A stretch of DNA of 64,000 bases, from NCBI GenBank assembly GCA_027422505.1, contig JAPQWV010000686.1:223001-287000 (forward strand), read 5' to 3'. Source of the DNA: Craterostigma plantagineum (Eukaryota; Streptophyta; Magnoliopsida; Lamiales; Linderniaceae). A program made the position numbers and the translations under genes. The notes below the pieces were generated by a model that made no database searches, had not been told where the DNA came from, and saw only the letters and a program-made list of their open reading frames with translations. Below, piece by piece: positions 11,660 to 23,790 of the stretch (positions are counted from its first letter, which is position 1; every line of letters begins with the position of its first letter).

Positions 11660-12712
11660 ATGAATGATTATGAGGTGATCCTTGGAATGGATTGGCTATC
11701 GAAGTACGGAGCCGTCATAGACTGCCACCGCAAGATAGTCACACTCAACATGGATGGGAATGAACCCCTTAAGTTCGTAGGAACTAGTAAGGGGACTATG
11801 ATGTCTAGGATATCAGCGTTGAAAGCTCAACGACTGATCAGGTCTGGATGCGAAGCCTATCTGGTATTCGCTATCAAGTCGAAAGAGAACGCCTCCCCGA
11901 AACTCGAGGAAGTACCGATAGTCAAGGACTTCCCCGACGTGTTTCCCGAGGAATTACCGGGACTACCACCCGAACGGGAAATAGAGTTCGTTATAGATCT
12001 GGTACCTGGAGCGGCACCAGTATCTAAGACCCCATATCGGCTAGCACCTACGGAAATGAAGGAGTTAAAGGACCAACTCGACGAACTCATGCAGAAGGAG
12101 TTCATACAGCCGAGTTTCTCTCCCTGGGGAGCACCGGTGCTATTCGTGAAGAAGAAAGATGGGTCTATGCGATTATGCATAGACTACAGGGAGCTGAATA
12201 AGTTAACGATTAAGAACAAGTACCCACTCCCTAGGATAGACGATCTGTTCGATCAACTGCAAGGTGCAACGGTCTTCTCTAAGATCGACTTAAGATCGGG
12301 CTATCACCAACTCAGGATCCGGAAGGAAGATGTCCCGAAGACGGCCTTTAGTACCCGTTATGGCCACTACGAATTTCTGGTGATGCCATTCGGGCTAACT
12401 AATGCGCCCGCAGCTTTTATGGACTTAATGAACCGGGTGTTCAAGCCATACCTAGATAGGTTTGTCATCGTCTTCATTGATGACATCCTAATCTACTCAT
12501 GGACGAAGGAGGAGCACGAAGAACACCTGAGAACAGTTCTAGGAATACTACGGGACAAGCAACTATACGCCAAGTTCAAGAAGTGCGAATTTTGGCTCGA
12601 CCAAGTCGCCTTCTTGGGGCATATAGTATCAGGAGAAGGGATTTCTGTAGACCCAAAGAAGATAGAAGCCATTAGCAATTGGCCCAGACCGACGAACGTA
12701 ACGGAAGTATGA
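11660..12712 (+). pseudogene. Protease end and reverse transcriptase of pol
   Basis: Frame 11660-12712 contains the protease C-terminal part ([20 protein letters not shown]) and then the RT. Visible RT motifs include [58 protein letters not shown] and the catalytic FIDDILIYS at about 12474-12500. It ends at VTEV followed by TGA at 12710-12712, where relatives have VR(S)[10 protein letters not shown] single C-to-T change in a CGA Arg codon explains the stop. The same frame continues downstream in good homology. Confidence 0.9.
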
Positions 12713-13650
12713 AGTTTCCTCGGTCTGGCGGGTTATTACAGGAAATTCATCAAGGACTTCTCAAAGATAGCGTCTACGCTGACGAAGTTAACCAGGAAGA
12801 ATACGCCATTTCAGTGGACCACGGAATGTGAACGGAGTTTCCAAGAGCTGAAGGAAAGGCTTACGACGGCCCCAGTTCTCACAATTCCATCGGGAACTGG
12901 AGGGTTCACCGTTTATAGTGATGCGTCTCAGAACGGGTTAGGGTGTGTGCTAATGCAGAACGGGAATGTAGTAGCATACGCCTCTCGTCAACTAAAGGAG
13001 TACGAGAAAAATTACCCGACGCACGATCTAGAACTGGCGGCAGTGGTCTTTGCTCTCAAGATCTGGAGGCATTACCTCTATGGAGAGCGGTGTGAAATAT
13101 ACACGGACCACAAGAGCCTCAAGTACTTCTTTACGCAAAAGGAGCTGAATATGAGGCAGAGGAGGTGGTTAGAATTAGTCAAGGATTATGACTGCGTAAT
13201 CAACTACCACCCAGGCAAGGCGAACGTAGTAGCCGATGCCTTAAGCCGAAAAGCAGTTAGTGCAGAACTGCAACTGCTGGAAGTAGAAGTCGTACGGTTA
13301 GGCGAAGTTGAGGCGCAGCTAGCGGCATTAACTTTGCAACCAACACTGTTGGAGCAAATTAAGGCAGCATTAGGAGCAGATGAGTTATATGCGAAAGTTA
13401 AAGAGGCACAGCCGGAACAAACGACTGGAGACCTCATAATATGGGAAGACGGGCGACTGTATTTCAAGGATCGGTTGTACGTACCAGACAACGCTGAGCT
13501 AAGAAGGACGATAATGACGGAAGCCCATGCCACTGCATACTCAGTACATCCAGGAGCAACGAAGATGTACAGAGGCTTAAAGGAGAACTACTGGTGGCCA
13601 GGCATGAAAAAGGACATCGCAACCTTCGTGAGTCAATGCCTGACGTGCCG
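12713..13650 (+). pseudogene. RNase H and integrase N-terminus of pol
   Basis: Directly in frame after the TGA comes [12 protein letters not shown], the RT connection, then RNase H with [31 protein letters not shown] and [14 protein letters not shown]. The integrase zinc-binding domain follows: H...H in [10 protein letters not shown] and C..C in QCLTC (about 13525-13648). One base is missing at about 13649-13650, so the frame drifts into non-homologous sequence and stops at 13744, while the homologous protein goes on in the next frame. Confidence 0.85.
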
Positions 13651-14784
13651 CAGATTAAGGCCGAGCATCAAAGGCCGGCGGGAACCCTACAACCGTTACC
13701 CATTCCGGAATGGAAATGGGACAACATTACCATGGATTTCGTAGTAGGACTGCCTAGGAATGCGAAAGGGCACGACGCGATTTGGGTGATCGTCGATCGA
13801 CTAACCAAGTCTGCCCATTTCCTACCAATTAGCATGACGTATTCCATGGAACGGTACGCGGAGCTTTATATCCAAGAAATAGTGCGACTGCACGGCATTC
13901 CATCATCGATCGTCTCGGATCGCGACTCCAGATTTCTATCGAAATTCTGGACGAGCTTGCAGAAAGCGATGGGAACGAAGTTGTCCTTTAGTACCGCCTA
14001 CCATCCGCAGACGGACGGTCAATCCGAGCGGACGATACAGACATTGGAGGACATTCTCCGAGCGTGTGTACTCGATTTCAAGGTAAATTGGAGTAGATAC
14101 CTCCCACTGATCGAGTTCTCGTACAATAACAGCTACCACGTCACCATTGGGATGGCACCGTACGAAGCGCTATACGGGCGTAGGTGCAGATCCCCAGTAC
14201 ATTGGGACGAAGTTGGCGAACGGGCAATGTTAGGTCCCGACATCGTACGAGAAATGACGGAAGCTATTACCACCATACGAGAAAGAATGCGAACGGCACA
14301 GAGTCGACAGAAGAGCTATGCTGACCGAAGACGTCGACCATTGGAATTTGAAGAAGGCGATATGGTGTTTGTAAAAGTATCGCCAATGAAGGGCGTGAAA
14401 AGGTTCGGGAAGAAAGGAAAGCTAAGTCCTAGGTACATAGGACCATTCAGAATACTGAAAAGGGTAGGCGTGGTAGCATATCAATTGGAACTACCTGCGT
14501 CACTAGCGCAAGTGCATGACGTGTTCCACGTCTCGACACTACGGAAATACCTAGCTGACCCAAACCACGTGCTAGGAAATGAGTCCTTACATCAACAATT
14601 GAAGCCGGATCTGAGTTACGAGGAGACTCCGGTGGAAATATTGATGTACGAGACTAAAAGACTAAGGAATAAAGATATTCCCTTAGTGAAAGTACTGTGG
14701 CGGAACCAGTCCACGGAAGAAGCCACATGGGAACGGGAGGACGAAATGAGAACTCGTTACCCCGAGCTGTTTCACACGGGCTGA
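13651..14784 (+). pseudogene. Integrase core and chromodomain of pol
   Basis: From [11 protein letters not shown] onward the frame is intact to the natural stop at 14784. The integrase D-D-E residues sit in [18 protein letters not shown] and [13 protein letters not shown]. The GPF domain ([10 protein letters not shown]) follows. A C-terminal chromodomain (about 14610-14775) has [21 protein letters not shown] and [10 protein letters not shown]; in this lineage it targets integration to marked chromatin. An ATG at 13594 opens the same frame, but the first 19 residues are out-of-frame integrase and should not be taken as a real start. Confidence 0.9.
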
Positions 14785-14806
14785 TTTCGGGGGCGAAATC
14801 CTCCTT

Positions 14807-14819
14807 AAGGGGGGGAGGA
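14807..14819 (+). promoter_or_regulatory. Polypurine tract
   Basis: AAGGGGGGGAGGA directly abuts the 3' LTR start. It is the plus-strand primer of reverse transcription. Confidence 0.9.
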
Positions 14820-17800
14820 TGTAGGACCCCGGTCCCCGGAAATTAGGTCGGCCAATAAACTACGTGTATGCCTTACGTGATTTCATGTTTATTGTGTATA
14901 TGTTGAATGTTTATGTGATGTTATGAATTTTATGCTCGTGAAAGCTACGAGAATTATGTGCAAGTAAGTACGAAGGACTTCGGGTCCATTATGAACCCTA
15001 ATTTGGAAGAGTAAATTCTAGGAAATGGAAAATGATAGATTGGGCTAGGAATTTAGTATTTCACATATTATGATAATACCTAGATATGGGAATTGGGCCA
15101 CGCAAAGTTGGGCTAGAAATTTCATAGATAGTCCAAATCCATAAGAAAAACATAGGAGACAACACTCCATGAATTAAGGGAAACCCACGCCTACACCACA
15201 TCTCCTTTATCTTATCAAGGAAAATATCCAACTTAGTAATTCAACTCTACACTCACACAACCGAAAATAGAAAGAAGAGAAGGAGCAAGGGCCGAGAGGG
15301 ATTCTAAGGACACAAGCACCCCAACTAGCTTAAGAATTTAAAGTTGGTAAGTAAAATACTCCCTCCTAAGCTTTTAATTTCGTCCCTTAGGTGTGGTTGG
15401 GAATTATTAAATGCATTAAAGCAAGCAGTTGGGGAGAATTTCGAAAACCCTAATTGTGAGATGCAAACTAGGGTTAAGATTTCGATTTAAGTCGATAACT
15501 AGGACTTATGAAACCGTGGTATTAGCTCTAAGTAGGAACCATACGATTTCAAGTAGCCAAAAAGGGATGAAATACCGAAGTTTCGATGGGATGAATTAGG
15601 AATAAAGCAGTTTCGATTAAGTAAACAGTAGAGCTTCGATCGAAAGTGAGAAATCAGAGAATTTAATTTAGAATGTCGGGCAACATGAGAAAGACGAATT
15701 CAATTCGATCCAAATTAATTCTGAATAGGCAATTTAGTAAGAGATGAGTTTCGATCGAAACTCACCTTAATGCATGTGTATCGATCGAAACTTAATTTCC
15801 AACTCATGCAATCGATCGAAAGTAGCTAAGGGAAGGGGAGTTTCGGCCGAAATGGATCTCGGCGAAACTCAACCCTAAGCCCACGCAATTGATTTAAATC
15901 GACCTTCCTACTATGCATGGTTTCGGGCGAAAATGGCAACGTCATGCCCACGTGGAAATGCGGCGAAACTTGCATGGTCTCGATCGAAAGTCATGCTTTC
16001 CATGCCGAGTTTCGATCGAAACTAAGGTGAGGTCATGGTGATGAAATACCTCGGCGAAACTCACCTTAAAGCCCACACCAACGATTGAAATTAACCCCTA
16101 CACATGTAAGTTTCGATCGAAACTAAAGGTGATAACATGATGACATGAGAACACGGCGAAACCTCCCACTTTCGGGCGAAACTAGCGAACATTAAATGAC
16201 AAATTGGAATTAGGGTTTGTCGAACGAGTTTCGATCGAGTGATCATCAAATGTGACTTTCGATCAACATAAAACTCGGCGAAACCCATATGGTTTCGAGC
16301 GAAACTAGTTCATGACAATTAACTGAAATTGGAACTTGAAGGAAGGGAATTTCGATCGAAACTAGGGTTTAGAGCACATAGACTTTCATTTAATTTAATC
16401 GAACGAAACCTCTAATACGATAGAAAGTAACCCTCAAATGTACATGGTATTGATCGAAACTAGGAAATTGAGGAACCTTAATGGTACAAATTTCATTAGG
16501 GGTAACTCTACAAATTAATGACGATTCGTCGAGCTTAGAATTGAAATGCAATAGGATAGGAATTTCTTAAGGACTGCAACTTAGTGTAAATATAAGGAAT
16601 CCACTCCCTTAAGAAGCTTAACAAGACGCAAATAAATTAACTGAGAGTCTAGAAAAGTTATACAAGTCCGAATAAGCAATAAGATAGAATTTAATTATCT
16701 CGACGAATTAGCTAAGGAAGCAACGTACTAATCTCCTAACCTTTTTATTTAAAAAGGTCGTACGATAGGAGCAAACGGGGAGAATACTAATTTCGCTTGG
16801 ACGACAAGTAAGTAGAAATTCAACTACGACACGTAACTTGCCTGCGTCCAATTATGTGATTTACGTGCTCGTGTACTTTCTATGAAATGTGTACGTAGGA
16901 TATGATTTATTTATATGCATGACGGCATGAATTGCATATGTACATGAGCATAAGCATGAGCACTTGCACGCATGCATAATAAGTAAGGAGCGAGGTAAGA
17001 GCGTGCGTAAGATCGCCTGTGTGCGACGTATACTCGCCGATATTGGCGTTTGTGTCGACTCGAATGAAGAGTCACGGCTTCCCTTATGCAGCCTTTAAGG
17101 CCTGAATAAGAGGCTACTCTAAGGCCTGAATAAGAGGCTGGGGAATACCCCGTATGCGGGTAGTACCACCTGGAGGATGCGGCCCGGGGCACACGCTGAG
17201 AAAGGGAAGATGCCTTCGGGTGACCTTCTAGCGTGTAAAGCACTACCCAAAGAGAAGATGCCTTCGGGTGATCTCCGAGGTCAGTGGCCTCGGTGGTCGC
17301 TACCAGCGTGAAGCACCCGCGTGGAGGTCACACTGAGAAAAGGGAAGATTTCTACGGGTGACCTTCGAGTGTGCGAACCTCCACATACGTACGAATCCCT
17401 CGTGGATTGAGATCTCAAAGACATGGCGCATAGTGGGATTGGAAAGCCGAGGGCCCGTATTAAATGAGAGTATAAGAAAAAGAGAAAAAGCGTAAGAAAA
17501 GAGTACGAGTATGAGAAAAGAGTATGAGCGTTAGGAAACGACGGCGTGGAATGTCAGTCGTTAGGACACGTGCATTCATGCATAATTTCTGCTTACTGAG
17601 CCTCGGTGGCTCATTGTTTATGTTACGTGTTGTAGGTACTGACGATCACGGTACGTGATCCGATTTTTATGCGAGGCTGATCTTTTGACGCAATCCGACC
17701 GCTTTTGAGGTGGGAGTGTGTGTATGGATGACGACCTGTGAAGGCCGGGCGCATAGGGAGCTTTTGGCTGCACACACACACACACTTGTATTTTGTGTAG

Positions 17801-17979
17801 ACACGATTTCGATGATTTGTAGAACGAATTACGAATATTCTTTTGACATGTATATAAGACTTCCGCATGCACGTTTAAAATGAAAAATTTTATTCGCATT
17901 TTTACGTACTCGCACGATAACAAAGCATTAACACTTAGATTTAGAACGGAATACGAGGGCGGGACGACGGGTCCTGACA
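14820..17979 (+). repeat. 3' LTR of the Tekay element
   Basis: It is almost identical to the 5' LTR. Differences I saw include TTATG against GTTATG after ATGTGAT, ATGCAAAG against ACGCAAAG, a changed AAATAATTAGG, a lost GGAA near 15283, a lost AAA in one palindrome at about 16236, GGAG against AAAG at about 17250, and an extra CA pair in the CA tract. The scarcity of changes over 3.16 kb marks a recent insertion. Confidence 0.95.
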
Positions 17980-17984
17980 TCGGA

Positions 17985-18814
17985 CATCGTTTAACCTGTC
18001 AATTCGGAGGAATTCGAACCTGCCACACAATTGCCGTTAAAATTGTGATATCGTCATTAAATCATATTTAAGTGCTATAATTTTCGAAATGACTACATTA
18101 ATCACGCAAACGACTTACAATTAACAAATATAAACGTAAGCAAATACGTTTATCAAAAATTCCCACACTTAAGCGTTTGCTTATCCTCAAGCAAATAAAA
18201 TAAAAAGGCATAGAAAAGGATAAAATCATGTAATGTACCAATCAAGAACTAAATCACGTAGGATAAAATACAAGTGAAGTCGGAAAGCATATTTGAAATC
18301 AATGCCTAACTACAAAATTTTCTTTAGCAATACCTATCAAACTCCTCACCTTGCAGAGATTCACTCAAATCACTAAGTGTATGAGTTAAGATGTCAGTGA
18401 TATCGCTCGGGTCATGCACTAATCTAATCTCTACCATAAGCTTGCAAGCAATTCGTAAATCTACCACTTCGATCAAACGTGAATCGGAAGGTCTTTGTCG
18501 GGTTATGAAATGGCTGAGATATGTAAGATATGCAAGGAATAAGCGTAAAAAGGATATGAGCTGTAGTCGTGTCGGAATCATGCCATCGTCTTGAATGCGC
18601 CAAATCCGTCGTTCTTGTTCATCACTTCCGTTATTTTGCATTCGTCGTTTTTTTTTCACCAAGCCCTTCTTCTTTCAACTTCCCGATCTGGGAAATGAAT
18701 AATACGCTTTCGAGAGTGAAAGATTACCGGAGGAAGGGTTCTTAGTCAGTATATATATATTTTTTTCTCTCTCTCTCTTTTTCTTCTCTTTTTTTTCTTC
18801 TATATTTTTTTCGT
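17985..18814. other. Sequence between the Tekay element and Athila copy A
   Basis: With the Tekay element removed, 6901-7000 joins this DNA. It probably belongs to the 3' part of Athila copy A or its LTR, since the phrase CCACACTTAAGCGTTTGCTT (about 18163) is of a kind found near the ends of such elements. A minus-strand frame at 18662-18324 (112 codons) has a hydrophobic stretch LISFLRLFLAYLTYL and could be a remnant of the extra frame Athila elements carry after integrase. A polypyrimidine run at 18745-18840 is a polypurine run on the element strand. Confidence 0.35.
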
Positions 18815-18840
18815 TTCTTTGTCTTTCTTTTTTTTAATCT

Positions 18841-19722
18841 CTGCTCTTTTCTTTTCGATGCTCAGCTCGAAAATTTAGCGCGGGTTGCGCTTCTTGACTC
18901 CGGCATTCAACCTCCACTTCTACTATCGCTCCAATGGGTTTATGTCTGAAGGCTTAATCAGGGTCGGCAATTTAGAATCTGATTTTCACAAATAAAAGGC
19001 TCAGGCTCAAAGTGGCTAACCACGGGGCCAGTCGTGGTTGGATATTTTGGCTATGGACAGAATTCCTAACGCCTTCCTCGTTTTCACAAAATCACACTTT
19101 AAGTAGTTTTCAAAACGTAATACAAAAGCAAGTTCTGAAGAGAAATAAACTAAGCATGATTGACACAACCAAAGAAATGAGCAAAAAGCTCGTAGGCTCA
19201 AAAATCTCACAAAAATAGGATTATGTGTACGAATCGATCAAGTATCACCAAGTTCATCATGTAAGAAAGAAGTAGATTACGTGTATGTATCCTAATTACT
19301 CACAAAATTCCTAACATAAAGTCATCCTTTCATGATAAGAAACATAATTTTCGGGAAAACTTTTTAAGCCAAAATTTCGAAAAATTTTATACCAAAAATC
19401 AAGACATGCACATATATAACATGTTCGCCTAAATTTCACAGAAATTCCCCTCCCCACACTTAAGATTTACGTTGTCCTCAACGTAACAATCATGTAACAC
19501 AAGGAAAAGGAAATAGAAAGATAAGCGAACTTCCCTGAATAGTCCGGTCTACATGCTTTGTACGGCTCCTTCCCACACTTGAGGTTTGAATTCCCTGTGG
19601 TCGTTGAAAAACAAAATCATACAAACTAAAAATGCGCATAGAAAAAAGAAATAGGATAGGCTTGGGGTGCCTCCCAAGTAGTGCTTTCTTTAATGTCTTT
19701 TAGCTAGACATAGTTCGGTGGT
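18841..19722. other. Noncoding 3' region of Athila copy A
   Basis: No real coding frame was found. Phrases such as TTTACGTTGTCCTCAACGTAAC (first 20 bases from about 19468) and CACACTTGAGGTTTGAATTCC (start about 19576) recur in copy B near 35600 and 35720. This shows that the region belongs to the repeated element rather than to a host gene. Confidence 0.6.
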
Positions 19723-20890
19723 TTAGCTATGGATGGTGTTGAGGATGTGAATCGTTTCCTTCCCGAGCGCCTCGATGTTACCACCATAATAATGCTTGAG
19801 GTGCTGCCCGTTCACCTTGGAGATCCCCTTCCCTGGATGTTTGATCTCGACAGTTCCATACGGGAATATTTGGGTCACCGTGAATGGTCCAGACCATCTC
19901 GATTTCAGCTTACCGGGAAATATCCGTAGGCGCGAGTTGTAAAGCAAGACCTGGTCGCCTTCTCGGAATTCACGTTTCATGATTTTACGATCATGATATA
20001 GCTTCGTACGCACCTTGTAGAGGCGAGTATTTTCGTACGCCATATGACGCACTCATCGAGCTCTTGCAAGTTTCGCTTTTCACCTACAAGATTCAAATCA
20101 AATTTAGCTTTTTTAGAGCCCAATACGCTTTGTGTTCTAGCTCGACGGGTAAATGACAAGATTTCCCGTAAACAACTTTATATGGTGTGGATCCAATAGG
20201 TGTCTTATATGCTGTCCGGTATGCCCATAAGCATCGTTCAGCTTGTTCGGCCAATCCCGCCTGTGGTGTTCCACGGTCTTTTCGAGTATGCACTTGAGCT
20301 CCCTGTTTACGACTTCTGCTTGGCCGCTCGCTTGCGGATGGTATGCAGTGGTAACACTATGTTTAACGCCATATTTTTCGAGCGTCCTTGCAAATTGGAT
20401 GTTACAAAAATGCGTGCCTTTATCACTGATAATGCAACGAGGTGCGCCAAAATGTGAAAATAAAGCTTTTGAAAATTTAACGACTATCCTAGCATCATTA
20501 GTGGGCAGCGCTTGCGCTTCCACCCATCTCGACACATAATCGACTACTACTAGGATATCGACTTTTAAAAGATGTCAGAAACGGACCCATAAAATCAATT
20601 CCCCATACATCGAATATTTCACAAACGAGTATAAAATTCTGCGATATCACATTACGTTTAGAAATATTACCTGTTCGTTGGCATCTATCACACTCCTCCA
20701 CATACCTTTGCGCGTCCTTGAAAATTGTGGGCCAGTAGAATCCACATTCATTCTAGTACCTTTTGTGTGGTTCGGTTGTATCCATAATGGCCTCCACACG
20801 GTCCTGGGTGCCAATGTCCCAGGATATCGATTTTTTTGGGGAAGGTTACGCATCGCTTGATTATGTTATCCGCACAAATCTTAAATAGAT
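19723..20890 (-). pseudogene. Athila A integrase
   Basis: Pieces of integrase read on the minus strand: a zinc-finger end [14 protein letters not shown] (about 20690), first Asp in WGIDFMGPF, second Asp in [10 protein letters not shown], Glu in [13 protein letters not shown] (about 20330), and the C-terminal GDQVLLYNSRLRIFPGKLKS then SGPFTV (about 19930). Frameshifts occur near 20550 and near 20220, where copy B still reads [19 protein letters not shown]. Another break near 20050 separates the C-terminal part. The protein would join element DNA to the chromosome; this copy cannot make it whole. Confidence 0.8.
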
Positions 20891-20895
20891 AAGGT

Positions 20896-21345
20896 TCATC
20901 CCAAATGTAATACTTCAAGTCCGAGAAGAATTTCTTCCTCTGGTATGTATCCCCTTGGTAAGATCCTAGCTACAAGATAGTTAGCAATATCAGCATACCA
21001 TGGAAGTTCATCAGGTACCTCGTGTATAGAGTAAAGGTGTTCGTCGGGAAAGTAGTCTCGGATCGTCTCCTTTTTTGTAACCTCGCAGGGTGTCTCTTCT
21101 AGTCTCGACAAGTGGTCTGTGGCAAGATTCTCCGTTCCCTTTTGGTCGCGAAACTCCACGTCGAACTCTTGGAGTAGTAGAATCCATCGGATCAGCCTCG
21201 GCTTTGCATCCGGCTTTGCAAAGAGCTGCTTAATGACTGAATGATCCGTGTAGATGATGACCTTCGATAGGATGACATATTGACGGAACTTGTCGATCGC
21301 GAACACAACTGCAAGCAATTCCTTCTCGGTGGTAGTATAATTTGA
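20896..21345 (-). pseudogene. Athila A RNase H and RH-IN spacer
   Basis: The frame reads [19 protein letters not shown] sequence, then [31 protein letters not shown] and [12 protein letters not shown], the RNase H signature of the Athila lineage. A spacer follows with [14 protein letters not shown], which leads into integrase in intact elements. An in-frame stop lies just above 21318. Copy B has lost the whole first half of this domain by a deletion of about 0.5 kb. Confidence 0.8.
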
Positions 21346-21559
21346 TTATGCCTCATTTAAAGTCTTGCTTGCGTAGTGTATTGGCTGGAAATACTTTTCC
21401 CGTCGCTGCACCTACTGCAAAATCACTGGCATCGCACATTAGTTTGAAGGGTAGCCTCCAATCCGGGGCTACCATGACAGGAGCATTAATAGCTTATCCT
21501 TGAGTATAGTACAGCATTCATACATTCAGTCGTAAACTCATAAGGTACATTTTTTATAG

Positions 21560-22576
21560 CAAGCGAGATAAAAGTCTAGCAATTTTAGAATAATAAATCT
21601 ACGATAAAAACCAACATGTCCTAAAAAACTTCTAATTGCTTTTACCGATATGGTGGAGGTAATCGTTCAATAGTTTCTATTTTTGCTCTATCTACCTCGA
21701 TTCCTCTAGCAGATATCTTATGATCTAAAATGATACCTTCTCTAACCATAAAATGACATTTTTCCTAGTTTAGCACAAGGTTCGTTTCCTCGCATTGTTT
21801 AAGTACCACCTTAAGATTGGAAAGACATACTTCAAATGAGTTACCAAAAATCGAAAAGTCATCAATGAACACCTCCATTCATTTACCGATTAGTTTGTCG
21901 GAAATGGCCATAATGCACCGTTGGAAGGTATCCGGGGCATTACACAGCCGAAGGGCATCCGCCGATATACAAAGGTTCCGAAAGGGCATGTAAAAGTTGT
22001 TTTCTCTTGGTCTTCTGGTGCAATTGGGATCTGCAAGTAACCTGAAAGACCATCAAGAAAACAATAAAATAAATAACTAGATAAACGCTCAAACATCTGA
22101 TCAATGAACGGTAAAGGGAAATGATCTTTTCACATCGCGTCATTTAATTTCCTATAGTCAATGCACACTCACCACCCTGTAACGGTCCTTGTTGGAATGA
22201 GTTCGTTTTTCTCGTTGGTTACCACCGTCATTCCTCCCTTCTTCGGCACCATTTGAACTGGGCTTACCCATGTGCTGTCCGAGATCGGGTACATGGCTCC
22301 CGCATCAAGTAGCTTTATTACCTCAGCTTTTACTACCTCTTTCATGTTCGTGTTCAGACGCATTTGATGTTGCACCACATGCTTGAACTCGTCTCCCATC
22401 AGGATCCTATGCATGCAGAAGGTCGGGCTGATTTCTCGAATATCTGATATCTTCCATGCGAGCGCCCTCTTATGCTCTCGTAACAGGTCTAGGAGCATGA
22501 GCTTCTGATCCTTTCCTAAATTTGCCGCTATGATCACATAAAGCTTAGAATCGTCCTCCAGAAATGCGTATTCCAA
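21560..22576 (-). pseudogene. Athila A reverse transcriptase
   Basis: From 22576 the minus strand reads LLDLLREHKRALAWKISDI and GAMYPISDSTWVSPVQMVPK, the RT start. After a broken stretch near 22150 comes DGLSGYLQIPIAPEDQEKTT and RRMPFG. One base is then missing (about 21960), the frame resumes as CNAPDTFQRC, an in-frame TGA occurs at about 21882, and the catalytic VFIDDFSIFG follows. The end reads KCHFMVREGI and ERLPPPYR. The missing base and the TGA also occur in copy B. Confidence 0.8.
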
Positions 22577-22848
22577 GTGATGGGTAATTGTTTGAGTTCA
22601 AGCTTCGGTGGATCTTCAATTGAACATTTTTCTCTTTTCTCTTCTCTGCTCGGGTGCACCTCGATGGCAGATTCCGCCTCGTCCGTTTGGTCAACCCCAA
22701 AAGATTGTTCATGCCTTGGCTCTTCAATCTCTGCTAATCCTGACATCGAAGCAAAAGTTTCTGGTCGTGAAAGTCCCTGCAATGACAAAAAGTCATTCCA
22801 TGCATCAATGTAAAAGCACTTATCGTCTAATTTCTCGGAATTTTTCAT
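22577..22848 (-). pseudogene. Athila A protease-RT spacer
   Basis: An acidic linker reads EEPRHEQSFGVDQTD, EVHPSREEKREK and PPKLELKQLP. This matches the position and character of the spacer between protease and RT in Athila elements, where PKLELKPLP-like sequence is usual. Copy B has a short (CAGACG)n-type expansion here (about 38248-38272) coding for alternating Asp and Ala. Confidence 0.65.
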
Positions 22849-23330
22849 GCATTCGTCATATCAAATGTAACTTTTTCGCCATCTATAGTTAACGTCAATG
22901 TGCCGTTACGAACATCGACCATGGTTCCTCCAGTAGCGATAAATGGCCTACCCAATATTAGAGGAATATTGTCATCATCCTCCATATCGAGAATAATAAA
23001 GTCTGCAGGAATTATAAATTTATCAACCTTAACCAGCACATCTTCTATGATACCCCTAGGATACTTAACAGATCTATCCGCTAATTGTAAACTCATCCTA
23101 GTGGGTTTGGGCTCTCCTAAACCATGTCGTCTAAACATTGAATAAGGCATCAAATTAATGCTAGCTCCTAATCGGCAAATGCCTTACTTACGACTAAATC
23201 GCCTATTAAACATGGTACAGTAAAACTCTCCGGCTCCTTAAGCTTTTCGGTAGCTTGTTCTGTAGAATGGCAGAGCACTCTCCTCGCAACTCAACGGTGG
23301 AAACATCTTCAAGCTTGCGCTTGTTCGTGA
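22845..23330 (-). pseudogene. Athila A aspartic protease
   Basis: The minus strand carries GLGEPKPTRMSLQLADRS, YPRGIIEDVLVKVDKFI and IPLILGRPFIATGG. The active site ADLGASINLMSYS is readable in copy B; in copy A it is spoiled by lost bases near 23170-23190. A second break lies near 23330. The enzyme would process the Athila polyprotein. Confidence 0.8.
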
Positions 23331-23426
23331 TAAGATCCTTCAAAAACTTTGCCAAGCGGTGCATCCGTGCAAGGGCATCAATAAGTGGTAAATAATATGT
23401 AATTGTTTAAAAATAGCGAGAAAATA

Positions 23427-23790
23427 CCAAATTGATCATCAATGATTTTCCTGTTTAAGCCTTGCTGGATATGGGATTTTCGGTTGATACGTCTTGACAG
23501 GTGGTTTAAAGGCAGTCTGCTCTTCTTTGTCGGCCTCGCTGCTTGGTTGCCTGGGTTCAACATTCTTCTTTGTTTTCTGCACTTCCTCGAGTTCTCTCCC
23601 GTTACGAAGTGTCACCGCCTTTACATGGTGGTCCCTTGGATTGGTCTCGGTGTAACTTGGCAACGGACCAGGACGTTGTTGGATTGACTCGGCAATCTGC
23701 CCAACTTGCTTCTCTAAGGCCTGTAGGGAAGACTCGGTGTTTTGCAACCGTGCTTCTTGATTATCCAATCGAGAGTCAAGCTTTCCCATT
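23427..23790 (-). pseudogene. Athila A gag, C-terminal part
   Basis: The frame starts GKLDSRLDNQEARLQNTESS, a coiled-coil-like stretch (SSLQALEKQVGQIAESI), then PSYTETNPRD and AVTLRNGRELEEV, which is typical of the gag tail of Athila. It stops near 23439. At 23790 it is cut by the nested element; the missing N-part resumes at 30763 on the far side. Confidence 0.8.

Larger units (their letters stand above)
7001..17979 (+). mobile_element. Complete LTR retrotransposon, Ty3/gypsy Tekay chromovirus
   Basis: The element is 10,979 bp. It starts TGTAGGACCCCGG and ends GGGTCCTGACA, has LTRs of 3163 and 3160 bp, and is flanked by the perfect 5-bp target duplication TCGGA (6996-7000 and 17980-17984). 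Inside are a tRNA-iMet primer site, gag, protease, RT, RNase H, integrase, a chromodomain and a polypurine tract, in the gypsy order. The long LTRs and the C-terminal chromodomain ([21 protein letters not shown]) place it in the Tekay/Del chromovirus lineage. The coding region carries two stop codons and two frameshifts, so this copy cannot make a full gag-pol. The LTRs differ at only scattered sites, so the insertion is young. Confidence 0.95.

Noticed and set aside
13594..13650. ATG at 13594 as start of an independent integrase gene
   Set aside because: The first 19 codons are integrase DNA read out of frame; homology begins at 13651, so this is a frameshift, not a gene start.
20200..20539. 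Plus-strand frames of 85-98 codons in the Athila copies (also 22577-22892, 36355-36637, 38140-38400)
   Set aside because: They are antisense to recognised integrase, RT and spacer sequence, and recur only because the element is duplicated.
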